A stretch of DNA of 64,000 nt from Calditrichales bacterium MX18-03 (GCA_021083345.1 JAJGRE010000001.1:744001-808000); one strand, 5' to 3'; positions 45,542 to 54,424 are shown, counted from the stretch's first letter. The notes: generated from the letters alone by a model not told the origin. Numbers and translations are program-made.

Positions 45542-45859
45542 TTACATCAAACCAATGTCGTTAAAATCTACGATCCTATACTCGATATCTGCATTCTCCA
45601 AATCCTTTTTCAGTATCTCCAGGCTATCAACATCACCATGGCCGACATGGTGCACGACGATAATGCATTTCTCCACGTACTGGATTTCTTCCTGCTCTAT
45701 CAATCTCTGTACGCTTCCCGCTTTAAGCTGCGGACTTTCAGGGTTCAGGTCCAGAATCAGATTATCTCCCTGTACCCATACAGGGCTTGGAGTAAACAGC
45801 AAATCGTAGCTGGAGCCGTATCCTTCCGCAAGGTTATCGAAGACTAATGTAAACCTCAT
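45542..45859 (-). CDS. Hypothetical protein
   Basis: 105 residues from the ATG at 45859 with GAGGTG seven bases upstream; the frame extends further but without a site. Sequence alternates beta-like stretches (FTLVFDNLAEGYG, VEKCIIVVHHVGHGDVDSLEIL) and ends acidic. Not recognised; may be a small alpha/beta domain. Confidence 0.6.
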   Translation of the reverse strand: MRFTLVFDNLAEGYGSSYDLLFTPSPVWVQGDNLILDLNPESPQLKAGSVQRLIEQEEIQYVEKCIIVVHHVGHGDVDSLEILKKDLENADIEYRIVDFNDIGLM

Positions 45860-46056
45860 ATTTTTCACCTCATAACTGTTTACTGTCATCATCATTGTTA
45901 TTCTCACCATTGATGATTATTTCGATTTTATCATATTTCATTGTCCTTTGCTATCTTGCGTTAGTTTACCAGGCCAGCTCTAAACACATGCGGGGGAGCC
46001 GGATCAGTCCGGTTCCTTCACTTTTCTTTAGCGTTTTTCTCAAATTTTATATCATG

Positions 46057-46389
46057 CTATCCTCCCATCCTACTGCATGTAAGTTCCTTATCCAAATCAC
46101 AGTACAATAGATCCTCCAATTCCGTATCCTCTGTTTCAAAGGTTATTGGATCCCGTGTCGCCATAACCCTTAGCAGCGGCATTATCTTTTTGATCTTCTC
46201 ATAGGAATCACTGATTTTGATTATGTACTTGCCTGTTTTGATCAGTTGCTTGCTTTCATCCATAATCAGCTGCTCCGTTATGCAGGATGGGTAGTCAAAT
46301 CCCGTCTCTAGCAGCTCCACTATCAGCAGCCACACATCAATATCCTTGGGATGCCTTATGGTCACCGTTATCAGGCCCTTATACTCCAT
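46057..46389 (-). CDS. Hypothetical protein
   Basis: 110 residues from the ATG at 46389 with AGGGGGAAG upstream. KGLITVTIRHPKDIDVWLLIVELLETGFDYP suggests an alpha/beta domain. It lies 198 bases upstream of the previous hypothetical gene, same strand. Not recognised. Confidence 0.55.
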   Translation of the reverse strand: MEYKGLITVTIRHPKDIDVWLLIVELLETGFDYPSCITEQLIMDESKQLIKTGKYIIKISDSYEKIKKIMPLLRVMATRDPITFETEDTELEDLLYCDLDKELTCSRMGG

Positions 46390-46429
46390 TTGCTTCCCCC
46401 TCACGCCTTGTGAAACTTGCCATTTCACT

Positions 46430-46751
46430 TTCTATTAAACTAATTTTAGTATCCGGTGATTTTTTTGTCAAACTTTGGAACTTACATTATTTTCTATTTT
46501 GTGCGTAGCCTTTTATCTGTGCTGTATTTTGCCTGCCGAATGTTAACGATTCAAGCTAAATTGTCAAATTGCGGCGTATGAGGATGCTCTTTTCCGGAAA
46601 ACCTGTCAATGCCCATTATATGAACTGCTCGAATTTCCATCTATTCTGCAGAATTTTATTAAATCGTGTCAAATAGAAGATTTTCTATATCATTTATCAG
46701 CACAAGAAATCGCATTAAATGTTAATATTTTCCGTTTATTCTATGGGAAAG
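46430..46751. other. A+T-rich gap without recognised features
   Basis: About 320 bases between a hypothetical gene and the pro-peptide terminator. I see no gene, tRNA or clear hairpin in it. Confidence 0.6.
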
Positions 46752-46774
46752 AAAAAAGGAGCCGTTGCCCCTTT
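46752..46774 (-). terminator. Terminator of the receptor/pro-peptide operon
   Basis: On the minus strand AAAGGGGC-AACG-GCTCCTTT has one G-T pair and is followed by six T residues, 25 bases after the pro-peptide stop. Confidence 0.8.
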
Positions 46775-46799
46775 CTCATACCCTATTTACTTGAAAAAT

Positions 46800-46937
46800 C
46801 TACTTGGAAGTTTCAACGCCTGTTCCCGGTGTCACAATGATCACATGGGGATCAGTATGATCTCCTGCAAAAACAGCTGTGCTGGCCGAGAACATCAGAA
46901 CCACTGCTAAAAGAATTGCAAACCCAACCTTCTTCAT
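46800..46937 (-). CDS. Secreted pro-peptide, probable quorum-sensing signal precursor
   Basis: 45 codons with AAGGAGGTGAAAAA directly before the ATG. The product has a perfect Sec signal: MKKVGFAILLAVVLMFSAST then AVFA, the cleavage site. The remaining 21-residue tail starts GDHTDPHVIIVTPG. Its ATG overlaps the stop of the upstream HTH-TPR gene by 4 bases (ATGA). This is the arrangement of Phr/NprX/PapR-type signals, which are exported, trimmed and re-imported to bind the TPR receptor. The mature peptide is most likely 5-10 residues within the tail, but which part cannot be told. Confidence 0.8.
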   Translation of the reverse strand: MKKVGFAILLAVVLMFSASTAVFAGDHTDPHVIIVTPGTGVETSK

Positions 46938-48217
46938 TTTTTCACCTCCTTCATGCTCAAGGCATGATCAAAAGTAATATCGTAATAGATGGATTTCAAG
47001 CTTTTGATGTACTCTTCCTGTTCACCTGAATTGATGGCTGTGGTGACCAGCTCATTTATCAATCCGGTCAGGTCCATTATCAACTCACTCTCTTTTTCAC
47101 TCTGTGATTCCAGGAAGTCGGCTATGAGCTTAATGCTAGAAAATATGAAGCTTTTCTCGCTTATCAGGAATTGATATTCACGCACCAGCGCTATGAGTGC
47201 CCTTATCGCTTCTCTCGGCTGCTTCCGCAGGATCTGGATGCTTGTATATGTTTCATAAAATTTGATGAGGTCAATGAACCGGTTCCCGTCACACAATAAT
47301 ATTGCCTTATCAATGTATTCAAGCGCCGTGTCAACCTCACCTTTTACCCTGTACAGCTCCGCAATATTGTTATACAGAATCGACTTTGAACGCCTGTTTT
47401 CCTCCGAGGTTGCGGCCAACCCCTCTTTATAAAACTTTATAGCCTCATCATACCGCTTCATTTTCTTGTATGCTACGCCTATGTTGTTTATGGCACTGCA
47501 ATAATCGTACTCGCAAGTTGCTGCTTGCTTTGCCTGCAGCAGGTGTTCTATGGCAGACTCATACTGTCGCATCTCTATGCAGACAAAGCCCAGCCGGTAG
47601 TACAACAGATGCAGTGTTTGCGGATCCAACCCATAAGCTCTGGGCAAAAGCTTAATTGCGTCGCTCAGGCTGTTGTATGCGAGGCTGAAGTTCAGATTGA
47701 AATACAGGTACAGCCCCTGCTGCGACAGATATTTTGCAAGGTACTTTTTATTGTCGATGCCTGATGCAATTTGTACTGCTTGTCCAATCTGCTCCAGTGC
47801 TGATGCTATTTTTTTCTGGCTATTGTAATAAATGCTGAAAAGGTAATGAGCGTCTGCCAGCCCTGTAGCGTAGCCTGAAGACGTACACAGCCTAATCAAT
47901 TTTGTGAATACACCCGCATCGTTTATCTGGTCAAATTCTGTAATGTGCTTGCAGGTCTCATCCAGATAATGCTTCAACTGATCTGCTTCCGACAGGCACA
48001 GTTCTCTATAGTCTTTTTCGAAACAAATGAAAATCAAACCCTTCAGCCGCTCCGGAAATTCCTCCAGACTTTTAACGGATTTGTACCGTTCTATGGTCCG
48101 AAGTGATCTTCCCGTTTCCGCTGCAAAAGCCTCTAGACTGCCGTATTTCTTAATTATTGCATTCTCTACCTGCTTGCCAGGTGTCAGTAATGCTATATTA
48201 TACACATTGTACTTCAT
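46934..48217 (-). CDS. RRNPP-type HTH-TPR peptide receptor
   Basis: 427 residues. An N-terminal helix-turn-helix (about 17-60: IIKKYGSLEAFAAETGRSLRTIERYKSV) is followed by at least six tetratricopeptide-like helical pairs, e.g. YRLGFVCIEMRQYESAIEHLLQA, CSAINNIGVAYKKMKRYDEA and YNNIAELYRVKGEVDTALEYIDKA. This is the architecture of PlcR/NprR/AimR-type regulators that switch DNA binding on meeting a signal peptide. The partner gene overlaps its 3' end. Targets are unknown; autoregulation and the neighbouring Bro-N antirepressor are candidates. Confidence 0.88.
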   Translation of the reverse strand: MKYNVYNIALLTPGKQVENAIIKKYGSLEAFAAETGRSLRTIERYKSVKSLEEFPERLKGLIFICFEKDYRELCLSEADQLKHYLDETCKHITEFDQINDAGVFTKLIRLCTSSGYATGLADAHYLFSIYYNSQKKIASALEQIGQAVQIASGIDNKKYLAKYLSQQGLYLYFNLNFSLAYNSLSDAIKLLPRAYGLDPQTLHLLYYRLGFVCIEMRQYESAIEHLLQAKQAATCEYDYCSAINNIGVAYKKMKRYDEAIKFYKEGLAATSEENRRSKSILYNNIAELYRVKGEVDTALEYIDKAILLCDGNRFIDLIKFYETYTSIQILRKQPREAIRALIALVREYQFLISEKSFIFSSIKLIADFLESQSEKESELIMDLTGLINELVTTAINSGEQEEYIKSLKSIYYDITFDHALSMKEVKK

Positions 48218-48373
48218 CTAACACACACGCCCCCTTGATAATACTATTATAAGTAATTCAGGGGGGCGGCTCTATGGGTTTTATATGAATGGTAGGATTT
48301 TGTATATGAATGGTAGGGTTAGTGGGATTTAGGGCAGCTTAAGTCGTACTATCTTGAATATGGTTAACATTCT

Positions 48374-49228
48374 CTATCCGGTGCATATTATTTCCGTTGC
48401 TTTGGTGACCATTTGGCGGAGTTCGTCTTGGGGCAGGACGCTTTTCAGGTCCTTGGCTGCGTTGAAAAGGAGGCGAGCCTGGCGGGTGCGGGCGTTGAGG
48501 AGCTTAGCGGCGGCTTCGTCGCTTCTGGGGGATTGCAGCTGGCGTAGGGGGGTTGGCGGCGCTGGGAGCTGCTGCTGTGGTGCGGGGATCAGTGCCAGCT
48601 CGCCTTTGCGCAGGCCCTCCAGGATGTCGTATACCCAGTCGAAGAAGCTGTCGGCTTTGGACTGCTGCGACCAGCGGCAGATTTCGTAGATGCCCCGGGC
48701 GCTGTAAATGTAGGTTTCCTGCGCTCCGCTAGGTGTCCCCAAAGTGACGACACCTGAAAATGTGTCCAATCTTTCTTTATGGCGTTCATGGATTTTCTGT
48801 ATTGCCTTTCTGGGCTCCGAATACTCCAGCGCCGATCCGATCTGCTCTCGGGTCATCCATATTTCATTATCCTTCCGAAAAAAGTCGCATTGGATGCTGC
48901 AGAAGCTGGCGGACTTGACCACGGCCAGATCCGGCTGCTTGTTTTTTCTCATAAGCAGCCGCCTGTATCTTTCCACTATCAGGCACTGGTCGATGAGGCG
49001 CAGGCTTTCCGCCATCGGCTGACCGCCCCACTGCTCCCAGTCCTTCTTTATCTCCTCCGGTGAAAGGTATATCCTATCGTCACTCTGCTTGGTCAGCATA
49101 TCCAGAAGCTCTGCAACCAAATCATATTTGTAGTAATTGGTGTTGATCAACATCCGCCCGTCTGCGGTATGCAGCACGGATATGTTCTTGTTCTCAAGTT
49201 TCTCGAACATGATATACCGGTTATCCAT
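48374..49228 (-). CDS. Bro-N family (phage antirepressor-like) protein
   Basis: 284 residues from the ATG at 49228, GGGAGG seven bases upstream. The central part (about 105-205) is a Bro-N domain: CDFFRKDNEIWMTREQIGSALEYSEPRKAIQKIHERH, then TYIYSARGIYEICRWSQQSKADSFFDWVYDILEGLRKG. A Pro/Gln-rich linker and a helical end follow. Such proteins are phage antirepressors or DNA-binding regulators. The N-terminal 100 residues are unassigned. Confidence 0.85.
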   Translation of the reverse strand: MDNRYIMFEKLENKNISVLHTADGRMLINTNYYKYDLVAELLDMLTKQSDDRIYLSPEEIKKDWEQWGGQPMAESLRLIDQCLIVERYRRLLMRKNKQPDLAVVKSASFCSIQCDFFRKDNEIWMTREQIGSALEYSEPRKAIQKIHERHKERLDTFSGVVTLGTPSGAQETYIYSARGIYEICRWSQQSKADSFFDWVYDILEGLRKGELALIPAPQQQLPAPPTPLRQLQSPRSDEAAAKLLNARTRQARLLFNAAKDLKSVLPQDELRQMVTKATEIICTG

Positions 49229-49325
49229 GTCTGAACCTCCCTTTACATATTGATTTTGACGCCCAGGAAGGCTATAATGGTGGTTAAGCATGGTGCCTTC
49301 CAAGGTACCCGGTCTTTTACCGAAC

Positions 49326-49547
49326 CTAGCCGTTTGGTGAAAGACCTTCTTCTTTTTTGAAATCCTCTACCCTTCTTCCCAGGGCCTTTGCAATCTTGCC
49401 GACGGTCTGCAGCCTGGGCTCCGCCTCCCCCTTCTCGATCCGTGATACCGTCTGCCTGCCCAATCCGGCTTTTTCGGCCAGCTCTCCAGCTGTCAGTCCT
49501 TGGTTTGCCCGCTCAAGCATGAGCTTTTCAACATCAATTTGTATCAT
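49326..49547 (-). CDS. XRE-family repressor
   Basis: 73 residues; HTH MLERANQGLTAGELAEKAGLGRQTVSRIEKGEAEPRL. Ribosome site GGAGGTGAAAC before the ATG. Divergent from the XRE gene at 49680 across a perfect palindrome. It lies just upstream of the Bro-N gene on the same strand and may regulate it. Confidence 0.87.
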   Translation of the reverse strand: MIQIDVEKLMLERANQGLTAGELAEKAGLGRQTVSRIEKGEAEPRLQTVGKIAKALGRRVEDFKKEEGLSPNG

Positions 49548-49574
49548 TGTTTCACCTCCCTAATCTATTTGTCT

Positions 49575-49651
49575 CTTTAACGGACTATATGTACATAATA
49601 GTCCGTTAAAGCGTCATTGTCAATATTATTCTTTCATTTTTGTCCGTTAAA
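49575..49651. promoter_or_regulatory. GTCCGTTAAA operator palindrome
   Basis: CTTTAACGGACTA (49575-49587), an 11-base spacer, and TAGTCCGTTAAAG (49599-49611) are a perfect 13+13 inverted repeat between divergent XRE genes. A third half-site GTCCGTTAAA is at 49642-49651, just ahead of the plus-strand gene. Confidence 0.8.
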
Positions 49652-49679
49652 TAATACAATTTTTGTTGAGGTGTTATGT

Positions 49680-50090
49680 ATGACATTTGGACAAAGATTA
49701 AAAAAACTTAGAAAAGACAAAGGCTTGAGCCAAGAGCAATTGGCACTAATGCTTAAAAAAAGCAGATCTACTGTTGCGGGATATGAAACCGATGATCGAT
49801 ATCCGGAGTTTTTTTCATTGATTGAAATTGCTAACCTTTTCAAGGTTTCGTCTGATTACTTGCTTGGATTGAGCGACAATCCATATTGTAATGTGGAACA
49901 ATCACAACTCGAAAAAAATACGAATTCTGAAATAGAGCAATTGCTTTCAGAAGCTCAGAATACTCTTCAAAATAGCATCAATCTCACCCTTGCCGGCAAC
50001 CCGGCCTCTCCTGAAGCTGTCCAAAGCATCATCGACGGCATCAAATTCGGGCTGGAACAAGCAAAATTGCGCAATGTAAAAAGACAATAA
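49680..50090 (+). CDS. XRE-family regulator (ImmR-like), copy A
   Basis: 136 residues from the ATG at 49680 with GAGGTG upstream. HTH 1-65 (FGQRLKKLRKDKGLSQEQLALMLKKSRSTVAGYETDDRYPEFF, YLLGLSD), then a helical tail. It is followed 39 bases later by an ImmA/IrrE-type protease, the usual partner that cleaves ImmR. Start extended upstream by the frame but unsupported. Confidence 0.87.
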   Translation: MTFGQRLKKLRKDKGLSQEQLALMLKKSRSTVAGYETDDRYPEFFSLIEIANLFKVSSDYLLGLSDNPYCNVEQSQLEKNTNSEIEQLLSEAQNTLQNSINLTLAGNPASPEAVQSIIDGIKFGLEQAKLRNVKRQ

Positions 50091-50129
50091 TGTTAGTCAA
50101 TGATACATAGCCATCATACAGTAGGGCTG

Positions 50130-50459
50130 ATGCTTACTTTTTTAGAATCACCACTTGTAAGGGCATTGCTTTCCGAATCCATATCATTCCATGAAATTAT
50201 GAATACCTTTGATATAAAGACTTCTATTGCATTCAATCTTAGCAGCAACATTTACGGCTTTGTATATGCCAGTAGGAAAGGCAAGTATCATATCGTTTTA
50301 AACGGAAATCTCAGCTTTGAAACTCAATGCCAGACTTTCGCTCATGAGCTAAAACACATTGTGACGGATATGCCGGAAATAGGCTATTTCATTGGGCTGG
50401 ACATGCAGGGAGAGGATTTTGAGGTTCAGGCGAATAAAACCATATTATTAAAAAGATAA
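50130..50459 (+). CDS. ImmA/IrrE-type metallopeptidase, copy A
   Basis: 109 residues. Zinc site HELKH at 72-76 with a downstream acidic region EDFEVQAN for the third ligand; the usual E-x-x-A-N spacing is kept (copy B has QADE). It is short for the family (usually 140 or more), so it is a minimal or C-terminally trimmed form. Nearly identical over 95 residues to the gene at 55356, except at the C-terminus. The start at 50130 is chosen by that comparison. Confidence 0.8.
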   Translation: MLTFLESPLVRALLSESISFHEIMNTFDIKTSIAFNLSSNIYGFVYASRKGKYHIVLNGNLSFETQCQTFAHELKHIVTDMPEIGYFIGLDMQGEDFEVQANKTILLKR

Positions 50460-50486
50460 CCCCGCCAAGCATTTGCTTAAGCGGGG
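50460..50486. terminator. Hairpin, probable terminator
   Basis: CCCCGC-c-AAGC-attt-GCTT-aa-GCGGGG right at the stop of the protease gene; the T-run is weak. Confidence 0.55.
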
Positions 50487-50506
50487 TAAATTTATGAACC
50501 CAGTCT

Positions 50507-50749
50507 CTATTGATCGTCTTTGTTATATCTTTCCCATTCCTCAATAATATCTTTATCACAAAAGTAACCTGCATTAGGATATTCAACAATTACTCTTTCT
50601 TGATGTTCTCCACATATTAAGCAATGATATTTCCAGTCAGGATTCTCAAATGTTTTTACTTTATTATCTAGCATCTCCTTTAATTCGTTTGCGTGCATTT
50701 CACATAAATAACCATTATCAATTTTTTGTTTACAAATAAAACATTCCAT
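50507..50749 (-). CDS. Cys-rich protein, candidate immunity protein for the orphan toxin
   Basis: 80 residues with C-x2-C at 3-6, CEMH, and CLICG in the middle, likely zinc-binding. GGAGATGACAAA precedes the ATG. It starts 18 bases after the stop of the orphan toxin tip, the usual place of an immunity gene. Inference from position only. Confidence 0.5.
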   Translation of the reverse strand: MECFICKQKIDNGYLCEMHANELKEMLDNKVKTFENPDWKYHCLICGEHQERVIVEYPNAGYFCDKDIIEEWERYNKDDQ

Positions 50750-50767
50750 TTTGTCATCTCCTTACAA

Positions 50768-51316
50768 CTATTTCTTTGGAGGGTATGCAGGCAAATGCGG
50801 ATTCCCTGTCTCATCCAATAATGGTCTTCCATTCCTATCAACTCTATGACCATGAGGTTTCTGAGCTTTAGGATCACTCTGCTTTGGATGCCCTTTGCCA
50901 TCATATCTGTCACCTGTCGGATTACCATTTTCATCTTTTACTTGCCATGCTTGACCATCTGGGCTTCCTTCCACTTTTTCACCTGGTCGAAGCGGAATAG
51001 CATTCCCTGCTGGATCAACAGCAACCCTATCTTTGTCACCAAGTAATTCTGGGCTATCTAGGTCACCTTCACTCAAAACCATAGGCTCGAAAAGATATAA
51101 TACAGCAGAAGTAATAATCATCCCTTGTGGCGTAACTTTTATACCTTTTACTGCATTTATAATAGTTGAACCTATGTTCTTAGTTAAAGGAATCGCTATT
51201 GTAGTTGCCGTAACTACAGGTACATCTTTCGAACTTATTACTGGTGTTAAAACAGACGGTTTATTTGTATCAGGATTTACCGTCCCCTCTGCACAGAAAG
51301 TGCGGGTTGATATTTA
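50768..51316 (-). pseudogene. Orphan polymorphic-toxin C-terminal tip
   Basis: The frame is open from about 51316 (TAA upstream) without a clear start. It reads FCAEGTVNPDTNKPSVLTPV, a hydrophobic stretch, then WQVKDENGNPTGDRYDGKGHP, SDPKAQKPHGHRVDRNG and HLPAYPPKK. The G-x-R-Y-D, GHP, SDPKAQ and HGH elements resemble small C-terminal toxin domains of RHS/WapA-type proteins. There is no delivery region left; an IS110 element borders it upstream. I cannot name its toxin class. Confidence 0.6.
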
Positions 51317-51339
51317 AAAGGTGATAGCAAGTTTTACCA

Positions 51340-52745
51340 TTTATCACCTTCATTCTATCATACTGCATCCTTCTCTGGAAGGCTTGGCATGACATATTCC
51401 GTCTTGTTCTTCATCATGCCGTATATGATATTGACCAGCCGCCTCATGACGCAGAATAAAGCCTTTGTCTTGGTCTTGCCTTCTCGTATCTTCTTCTGAT
51501 AATACTCCCTGAATACCGGGTTTCTTGGAAGGCCGCTGCACTTAGAGGTCTGGACTTGCTGCACCGCAAGGAAGTAGAATATGCCGTGAAGCTTCCGGTT
51601 GCCCTGTCTGCATTTCTGGTCTTTCCCCTTCCCGGCAGAGCTGAGATTGACCGGAGCGATACCGGAGAACCTTGCCAACTTGTCGGCATTCCTGAATCGG
51701 CCTATGTCTCCGATTTCGGCAATGAGAGAACAAGCCGTTACGGTATTGATTCCCGCCAGCGTGTTGAGCTTGTACCCGGTCAGTGCCATGATCTTTTCCA
51801 TTTCGACTTCTACTTCCCTGATCTGCTCCTTGATGAACCGAATTTGCTTGATGATATTACGGATTATCATATCCCTGGATTCCTGGTATTCCCGGTGGGT
51901 GCTGCCATCATCTTTCACAAGGGTTAGTATCTCTTCTGCTTTCCTGGTTGAACAGGAGTTGCGGCTTGCCTTCTGTAGTACCGTTGTCAATTCCTCTGTG
52001 GTAATGTCCTTTAGATGAATAGGCGAAGGGTACTGCTCCCAGAAGGTCAATGCGGCTTTTCCATCTATGAGTGCGAAAAACTTGGTATACTTAGGGTAGT
52101 TATGTACCAGGTTCACATGGAGCTGGTTCTTTATGATGATTTGTGTCTTGACCAGGGATTCTCTTCTTCCCACCAGCTGTGCCATTGTCCAATACAAGTC
52201 CTGGGGATTGGCGTCCGGTAGGTCATTGAGCTTGTTCAGAAGGATACAGGCGATACAGAAGGCATCATAGCTGTCATCCTTCTTGGTTGTGGGTGCACTC
52301 ATTCGCTGCGCCCATGATAGTGAAGGGTTTACTGATTTCACGGCATAGCCCTTTTCCAGAAGGTACAATGCAAGGCTTCTGCCGTAGCCGCCAACGTCCT
52401 CCAGGCCGAATACAGGGGTTAGACCCTGGCTGCACTTCTTTGCTTTATCCAAGAGCCCCTCAAAGGCTGATGGACGGTTTTCAAAGGTCAGTTCTCCCAG
52501 CTTCTCATTCCAGCAGTCGATGATGACGGCGGTATGGGTTTCCTTATGTAAGTCCAGACCCACATAGACATGGTTCTGTTTTTTGTGCATAGACTCCCTC
52601 CCTTTTCTCTTTTCTTTGATATATCTTTAAGCTTTTTAATGTTTCCTTTGGAGTGCCGGCAACCTGAGCTTCTGAGCGTTAGTTTCTTCCGAAACCCGCA
52701 AGGGGACGACAACCAATCCACTCTTTTAGGATTTAAAGCTTCTCT
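51340..52745 (-). mobile_element. IS110-family element 2
   Basis: One intact DEDD transposase gene with about 155 non-coding bases on its 5' side (52591-52745) where the bridge RNA of IS110-group elements would be encoded. Ends are approximate: no long inverted repeats, as usual. It sits between the orphan toxin tip and the Rep gene. Confidence 0.6.
51358..52590 (-). CDS. IS110-family transposase
   Basis: 410 residues; GGGAGGGAG before the ATG. N-terminal DEDD domain opens YVGLDLHKETHTAVIID, with GLEDVGGYGRSLA and KKDDSYDAFCIA. C-terminal part has LAGINTVTACSLIAEIGDIGRF and GIAPVNLSSAGKG with the presumed catalytic Ser. Intact. A different subgroup from the IS110 at 36049. Confidence 0.93.
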   Translation of the reverse strand: MHKKQNHVYVGLDLHKETHTAVIIDCWNEKLGELTFENRPSAFEGLLDKAKKCSQGLTPVFGLEDVGGYGRSLALYLLEKGYAVKSVNPSLSWAQRMSAPTTKKDDSYDAFCIACILLNKLNDLPDANPQDLYWTMAQLVGRRESLVKTQIIIKNQLHVNLVHNYPKYTKFFALIDGKAALTFWEQYPSPIHLKDITTEELTTVLQKASRNSCSTRKAEEILTLVKDDGSTHREYQESRDMIIRNIIKQIRFIKEQIREVEVEMEKIMALTGYKLNTLAGINTVTACSLIAEIGDIGRFRNADKLARFSGIAPVNLSSAGKGKDQKCRQGNRKLHGIFYFLAVQQVQTSKCSGLPRNPVFREYYQKKIREGKTKTKALFCVMRRLVNIIYGMMKNKTEYVMPSLPEKDAV

Positions 52746-52747
52746 AT

Positions 52748-53836
52748 CTATTTCAGCAGTGCCATTTTGTCGGCTATGACTTCTTCAAAGTCGGTTTCCT
52801 TCCTGCGCAAATACCTTGCGCCCTGGGACTTTATCATCCTGAGTATTTCGTCTATGTCGGTCAGTTCTGCCCTGGCGGCAAACGAGGTAATATTCCCTAT
52901 TGTACCAGGGATAAGAGCATAGGCCGAAGATTCCAGCTGTTTCTCTCTCTTTATCAGTTCTTTACTCTGGAAGTCTGCAAATGCTTCCTGTAGGCTTTGC
53001 CATACCGGGTCTATGGTGCAGCGGGTTAACCTGGTTCTGTCTAGCTGCCGTTTGGTCAGCCAGGTCTTTGTGCAGTATTCCCATAGGGTTTTTAAACTCC
53101 CCAGGGCTTCTTCTACAGTCTCTATCTTGACTTCTTTCATAAAGCTTCTATTCAATTCAAATTCTACGTTCCAGACCTTTTCCGGGTTCAGTCCTGCATT
53201 CTGCCATAGCTCCATAAACCATAGCTTTTGCCGTTTCTGTTTCACTTCCAAGGTCTTGTCGTAGATTCTACAGAGGATTTTGCCTGTGGAGCCTGAGCCG
53301 AAGTATACATTGCAGATTTTCCGCTTGTAGCGATAGAAGTTGTCCAAATGGAATTTACCCTCAAAGGTGTCGATATCCTCTGCGTTTATCTCTATCTCGT
53401 CGGTATGGCAGCATAGGTCTATTCGGTTTATCTTGTTGGCCTTGATATCGCCAATATTTGCAGTTATCCATTCTGTTACGGTGTTCCAGGCTTTCTCTAC
53501 CCCCATGCTCCAGAGGACTTCTGACTTTAACCGGATGTAGATAGGGTAAAAGCTTTCTTTTCTGGAACGGTGCTGGGCTATCTTGACTTCATAGGCATCA
53601 TTATGGAGTATGTAGGCATAGCCTCTTGAACCGTTGGGAAGGATTTCAAAGGACTGGCTGCCTATGGTGATGATATGGGTTTGGTTCATTCCTTGTGTTT
53701 GTTGCTCTTTGGCGTTACATTTTTCCTGTTCTAGTTTTATGAGTAGGTCTGCTGATCGGTTCTGCTTCAGGTCAGCGAAGCCATAGTTATATATATCAAT
53801 TGTTGCGCAGAGCGTGTCTATGTTTGGGATTTTCAT
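52748..53836 (-). CDS. Replication initiation protein (Rep_trans family)
   Basis: 362 residues. Features of rolling-circle initiators such as Tn916 Orf20 and phage RstA: ILPNGSRGYAYILHN, KINRIDLCCHTDEIEI, VYFGSGSTGKILCRIYDKTLEVK and WNVEFELNRSFMKEV. The Tyr in RIYDKT is a candidate nicking residue. A strong hairpin stands upstream, next to a tiny membrane gene, as in replicating integrative elements. The 3' end abuts IS110 but the length is normal. Confidence 0.82.
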   Translation of the reverse strand: MKIPNIDTLCATIDIYNYGFADLKQNRSADLLIKLEQEKCNAKEQQTQGMNQTHIITIGSQSFEILPNGSRGYAYILHNDAYEVKIAQHRSRKESFYPIYIRLKSEVLWSMGVEKAWNTVTEWITANIGDIKANKINRIDLCCHTDEIEINAEDIDTFEGKFHLDNFYRYKRKICNVYFGSGSTGKILCRIYDKTLEVKQKRQKLWFMELWQNAGLNPEKVWNVEFELNRSFMKEVKIETVEEALGSLKTLWEYCTKTWLTKRQLDRTRLTRCTIDPVWQSLQEAFADFQSKELIKREKQLESSAYALIPGTIGNITSFAARAELTDIDEILRMIKSQGARYLRRKETDFEEVIADKMALLK

Positions 53837-53896
53837 GTGTTCTTTTCCTCCTGTTTTCTTTACTTAGTGGCTTTTAGACCCCCTCTGTTAGTATGG

Positions 53897-53932
53897 ATTG
53901 GGGGTCAGGGTTAAACCCTCTGACCGCCCAAT
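53897..53932. repeat. Large hairpin, candidate rolling-circle origin
   Basis: ATTGGGGGTCAGGG and CCCTCTGACCGCCCAAT pair around a TTAAA loop with two small bulges. It lies between the Rep gene and the small membrane gene, where a double-strand origin could be. It could also be a terminator, but lacks a T-run. Confidence 0.5.
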
Positions 53933-53938
53933 CCCCCA

Positions 53939-54046
53939 TTACTCCCTGTCCCTCGTTACCATTACCGCTACTACACATATCCCAGTTATCACTACCCAAG
54001 CCCATAGCGGCAGGTGCTTCATGGCTTCACTGAAAATCTGTGGCAT
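53939..54046 (-). CDS. 35-residue membrane peptide
   Basis: AAGGAG-CGAT precedes the ATG. MPQIFSEAMKHLPLW is followed by a hydrophobic AWVVITGICVVAVMV helix and a charged end TRDRE. Small single-helix proteins are typical next to Rep in filamentous phages and rolling-circle elements. Confidence 0.5.
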   Translation of the reverse strand: MPQIFSEAMKHLPLWAWVVITGICVVAVMVTRDRE

Positions 54047-54049
54047 ATC

Positions 54050-54424
54050 GCTCCTTCTTTCTCTGGAGTTGTAGGTACTTTCATGCGTTCGGTACTTAGC
54101 GGCTGCTGGCTTACAACGGCATCAAGAACTTTCGCGGCATAAGCCTCCGGAGCCGGGCTTTGTGGTCATTTATTCCACGATTTCTTGACCCCTTTGTATT
54201 TTTCGTGCTGCGTTTCTTTTGCGATGGCGACGGGGCGGGGAAGCAGCAGCTATTTAACCGCCATCCAAGCTACCATGTTAGCACGAAAAACCGCTTAGTC
54301 TGTGCCTTACCTGCTCTAGCTCCGAACAAAGATGCAGCATTATCCGGTTACCGCAGCTTCCCGCTCACTCAGCGGAGACCCCCGTAACCCCCACTGAATG
54401 AGCAGGGTATCTGAGGCTATCCGG
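54050..54424. other. G+C-rich structured non-coding region
   Basis: No gene seen in about 370 bases. It is richer in G+C than its surroundings and has several possible hairpins (for example around CCGCTCACTCAGCGGAG). A single-strand origin or untranslated RNA is possible. Confidence 0.35.

Noticed and set aside
46719-46910. Plus-strand 63-codon ORF
   Set aside because: It is the shadow of the pro-peptide gene and its terminator on the other strand, which have far better signals.
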